From contig JAGYNZ010000002.1 of assembly GCA_018399745.1 (NCBI GenBank), positions 77,543-141,542 of the forward strand: DNA of 64,000 nt, in the 5' to 3' direction. The translations under genes and the position numbers were made by a program. The notes under the pieces were generated by a model. That model worked only from the letters and a program-made list of their open reading frames with translations. It made no database searches and was not told the origin of the DNA. Shown here in pieces: positions 62,709-64,000 of this stretch (the stretch's first letter is position 1; each line of letters starts with the position of its first letter). Origin of the DNA: Deltaproteobacteria bacterium. Lineage in GTDB: Bacteria > Desulfobacterota > Dissulfuribacteria > Dissulfuribacterales > UBA3076.

Positions 62709-63368
62709 TCAGTGGCCCCCTAAATAATTCTTGACCAAATTCAACATTTCACTCGTCTTAAAAGGCTTTGAAAGGGTACGATATCCATATCTCAGAATAT
62801 CTTCATCGAGTTCACGTTTCAGTCGATCGATTCCAAAGAAACCACTTATATATACCACTTTGATTTGGGGATTTACTTCTCTAATTTTTTTTACCAGGTC
62901 TAATCCATTCATTCTGGGCATTACGACATCGGTAAAAAGCAGATCCGGTTCAAATTGGTGATAAAATTTATAACCTTTAATTCCATCTACGGCAATCCTG
63001 ACATCATAACCTTCCATAAGAAAGATATCCCTGAATATCTCCTGCAGACCGAATTCATCTTCCACGATTAATATTTTCTTTTTTCTTTTGCATGATTTTT
63101 TGGCGTCTTTTTTTATCAATTCAATGATCTCTTCGTCTTTCATTCGGCTTATAATACTATTAACCCTGTTAAGTCTCTGTTGAGTGATTTTCGCTCGCTC
63201 TATATTTTTTGGATTTAAATCAGGGTGATAAACCTTACTCAAAAGACGATAACCGCACTTTATATAAGAAAGGGCTGCTTTGTCACCTAATTCAGCATGA
63301 ATCTCTCTAGCTTTATCAAGCAGGCCCAGAAAAAGCAGTTCTTTTTCCAAATCGATCCTGTTTTCCAA
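62709..63368 (-). CDS. J-domain-like/response-regulator fusion
   Basis: The 219-residue protein begins with a ~75-residue helical segment carrying the J-domain hallmark: YRLLSKVYHPDLNPKN with the HPD tripeptide near residue 53, then a helix with QQRLNRVNSI. After a lysine-rich linker (KKDAKKSCKRKKK) comes a receiver domain (ILIVEDEFG, LLFTDVVMPRMNG, VYISGFF, LSKPFKTSEM). J domains stimulate DnaK ATPase, so phosphorylation could steer a chaperone; this is inference. The TTG start follows AGGAGGG. It lies between AddA- and AddB-like genes on the same strand, an unusual place for a regulator. Confidence 0.85.
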   Translation of the reverse strand: MENRIDLEKELLFLGLLDKAREIHAELGDKAALSYIKCGYRLLSKVYHPDLNPKNIERAKITQQRLNRVNSIISRMKDEEIIELIKKDAKKSCKRKKKILIVEDEFGLQEIFRDIFLMEGYDVRIAVDGIKGYKFYHQFEPDLLFTDVVMPRMNGLDLVKKIREVNPQIKVVYISGFFGIDRLKRELDEDILRYGYRTLSKPFKTSEMLNLVKNYLGGH

Positions 63369-63401
63369 TGTACAATCCCTCCTAAAAATTACCAGAAGGA
63401 A

Positions 63402-64000
63402 CTAAATCCGTTCTGCTACTCCCCTGTCAAGATAAAGAATCACACCCCTGGTCTCGCAGTCCGGGTAAAGTTGAGAAAGTAAATCCAAATATCGGGACAC
63501 CTGTCTCTTGTCCTCCGCCCTTGTCCTGCCACCTGTCTTATACTCGCCGACCCATAAAATATTTTGGCCCCTAACCAGCCTGTCCGGCCTGAAAACTTCA
63601 CCTGATCTGTCAGCCACTTCTTTTTCCACCCAGGTCTGATTCCCTGTAGACGTCCAGAAAAGCGGCCTTGCTATGGGATGACAGATAGTTCGTGCTACGG
63701 CCCCAAGGTCTATCTCTTTATCTATATCAATATAAGGGTTTTTGGGGACAGACCAAAGAATCTTTTGCAGCATCGCATACACTTCATCGGGATTGGATCG
63801 GCAATCGAGCGGGCCATCCAGTCTTGCGAGAAGCCTGTGTATAAAGTCTCCCAGCCCCGTTGCCCTATGCCTTATTGGAGACAACAAGACCTTTAAGTCC
63901 GTAGGCCTTCTGACTAAGTATTTGGACCAGTTCCAGCCTTTATCAACTTTTTTCGCTCTGTTTTTTCGTGTCTTTTCGCACGGCTCAAAATCAATCGCCT
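63402..64000 (-). CDS. AddA-like UvrD/RecB helicase-nuclease, C-terminal part (runs off the window)
   Basis: The track shows 161 residues from an internal TTG, but the frame stays open to the window edge (about 199 residues visible), so this is the 3' end of a larger gene. It matches the C-terminal PD-(D/E)XK nuclease of AddA: TGLGDFIHRLLARL, FRPDRLVRGQNILWVGEYKTG (catalytic D, E, K; GEYKT where DYKT is usual), then RQVSRYLDLLSQLYP. Together with the AddB-like protein it would form the AddAB recombination enzyme. The next gene downstream starts 33 bases after its stop. Confidence 0.85.
   Translation of the reverse strand, partial: AIDFEPCEKTRKNRAKKVDKGWNWSKYLVRRPTDLKVLLSPIRHRATGLGDFIHRLLARLDGPLDCRSNPDEVYAMLQKILWSVPKNPYIDIDKEIDLGAVARTICHPIARPLFWTSTGNQTWVEKEVADRSGEVFRPDRLVRGQNILWVGEYKTGGRTRAEDKRQVSRYLDLLSQLYPDCETRGVILYLDRGVAERI

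Overview
The window looks like chromosome of an anaerobic, respiring Gram-negative bacterium, most likely a Desulfobacterota (deltaproteobacterial) sulfate or sulfur reducer. The reasons are multihaem c-type cytochromes next to a cytochrome b, haem-bearing sensor kinases, a very high density of two-component proteins (about fourteen genes with receiver, PAS or kinase domains in 64 kb), an outer membrane (TonB system, porin), and a glycolysis-secG-tRNA-Leu block. This taxonomic call is inference from gene content; no marker gene is present.

Layout. (1) 0.1-7.0 kb: a 1426-residue PEP/pyruvate-binding phosphotransfer protein, pgk, tpiA, secG and tRNA-Leu(GAG). (2) 7-19.8 kb: a redox-signalling island. 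Twice, a small tetrahaem cytochrome lies beside a histidine kinase with a periplasmic CxxCH haem site and a cytoplasmic cysteine cluster of the 'two-CW' kind. Between the two pairs sit a nine-haem membrane-anchored cytochrome with an EF-hand loop and its cytochrome b. Receiver proteins, a REC-PAS kinase and a cyclic-nucleotide-binding protein surround them. (3) 19.9-22.9 kb: FIST protein, a C-terminally cut PAS protein and an N-terminally cut antiporter subunit, joined at one breakpoint. (4) 23-24.8 kb: a proline-iminopeptidase-like hydrolase and a DUF3750 lipoprotein. (5) 24.9-36.1 kb: an orphan PhoB-like regulator facing a seven-gene TonB2-type operon (TPR, DUF3450, TtpC-like, ExbB, ExbD, TonB, TonB-dependent receptor) and then a secreted beta-helix-like protein. 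Two clear PHO boxes with 11-bp spacing stand in front of the TPR gene and the beta-helix gene. (6) 36.2-46.5 kb: receiver gene, decayed receiver relic, phoR, phoB, pstSCAB-phoU and a porin. Here the pstS and porin promoters share a different 11-bp-spaced motif. (7) 46.9-51.2 kb: a compact acetyl-CoA carboxylase operon (biotin carboxylase, an AccA-AccD fusion, a divergent biotinyl protein). (8) 51.4-59.1 kb: REC-PAS-HisKA protein, nadC, valS, a receiver, exported MsrB-MsrA fusion, small secreted protein. (9) 59.3-64.0 kb: an AddB-like nuclease carrying low-complexity insertions, a J-domain-REC fusion, and the C-terminal end of an AddA-like helicase-nuclease that runs off the window.

The best candidates for undescribed biology are (a) the duplicated 'tetrahaem cytochrome + haem/two-CW kinase' pair as a periplasmic electron-flow sensor, and (b) a phosphate-starvation-controlled TonB2 import system with a secreted partner, in which two PhoB paralogues with different recognition helices may read two different PHO-box types. 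The evidence for both is sequence pattern plus family knowledge; no database search was run.
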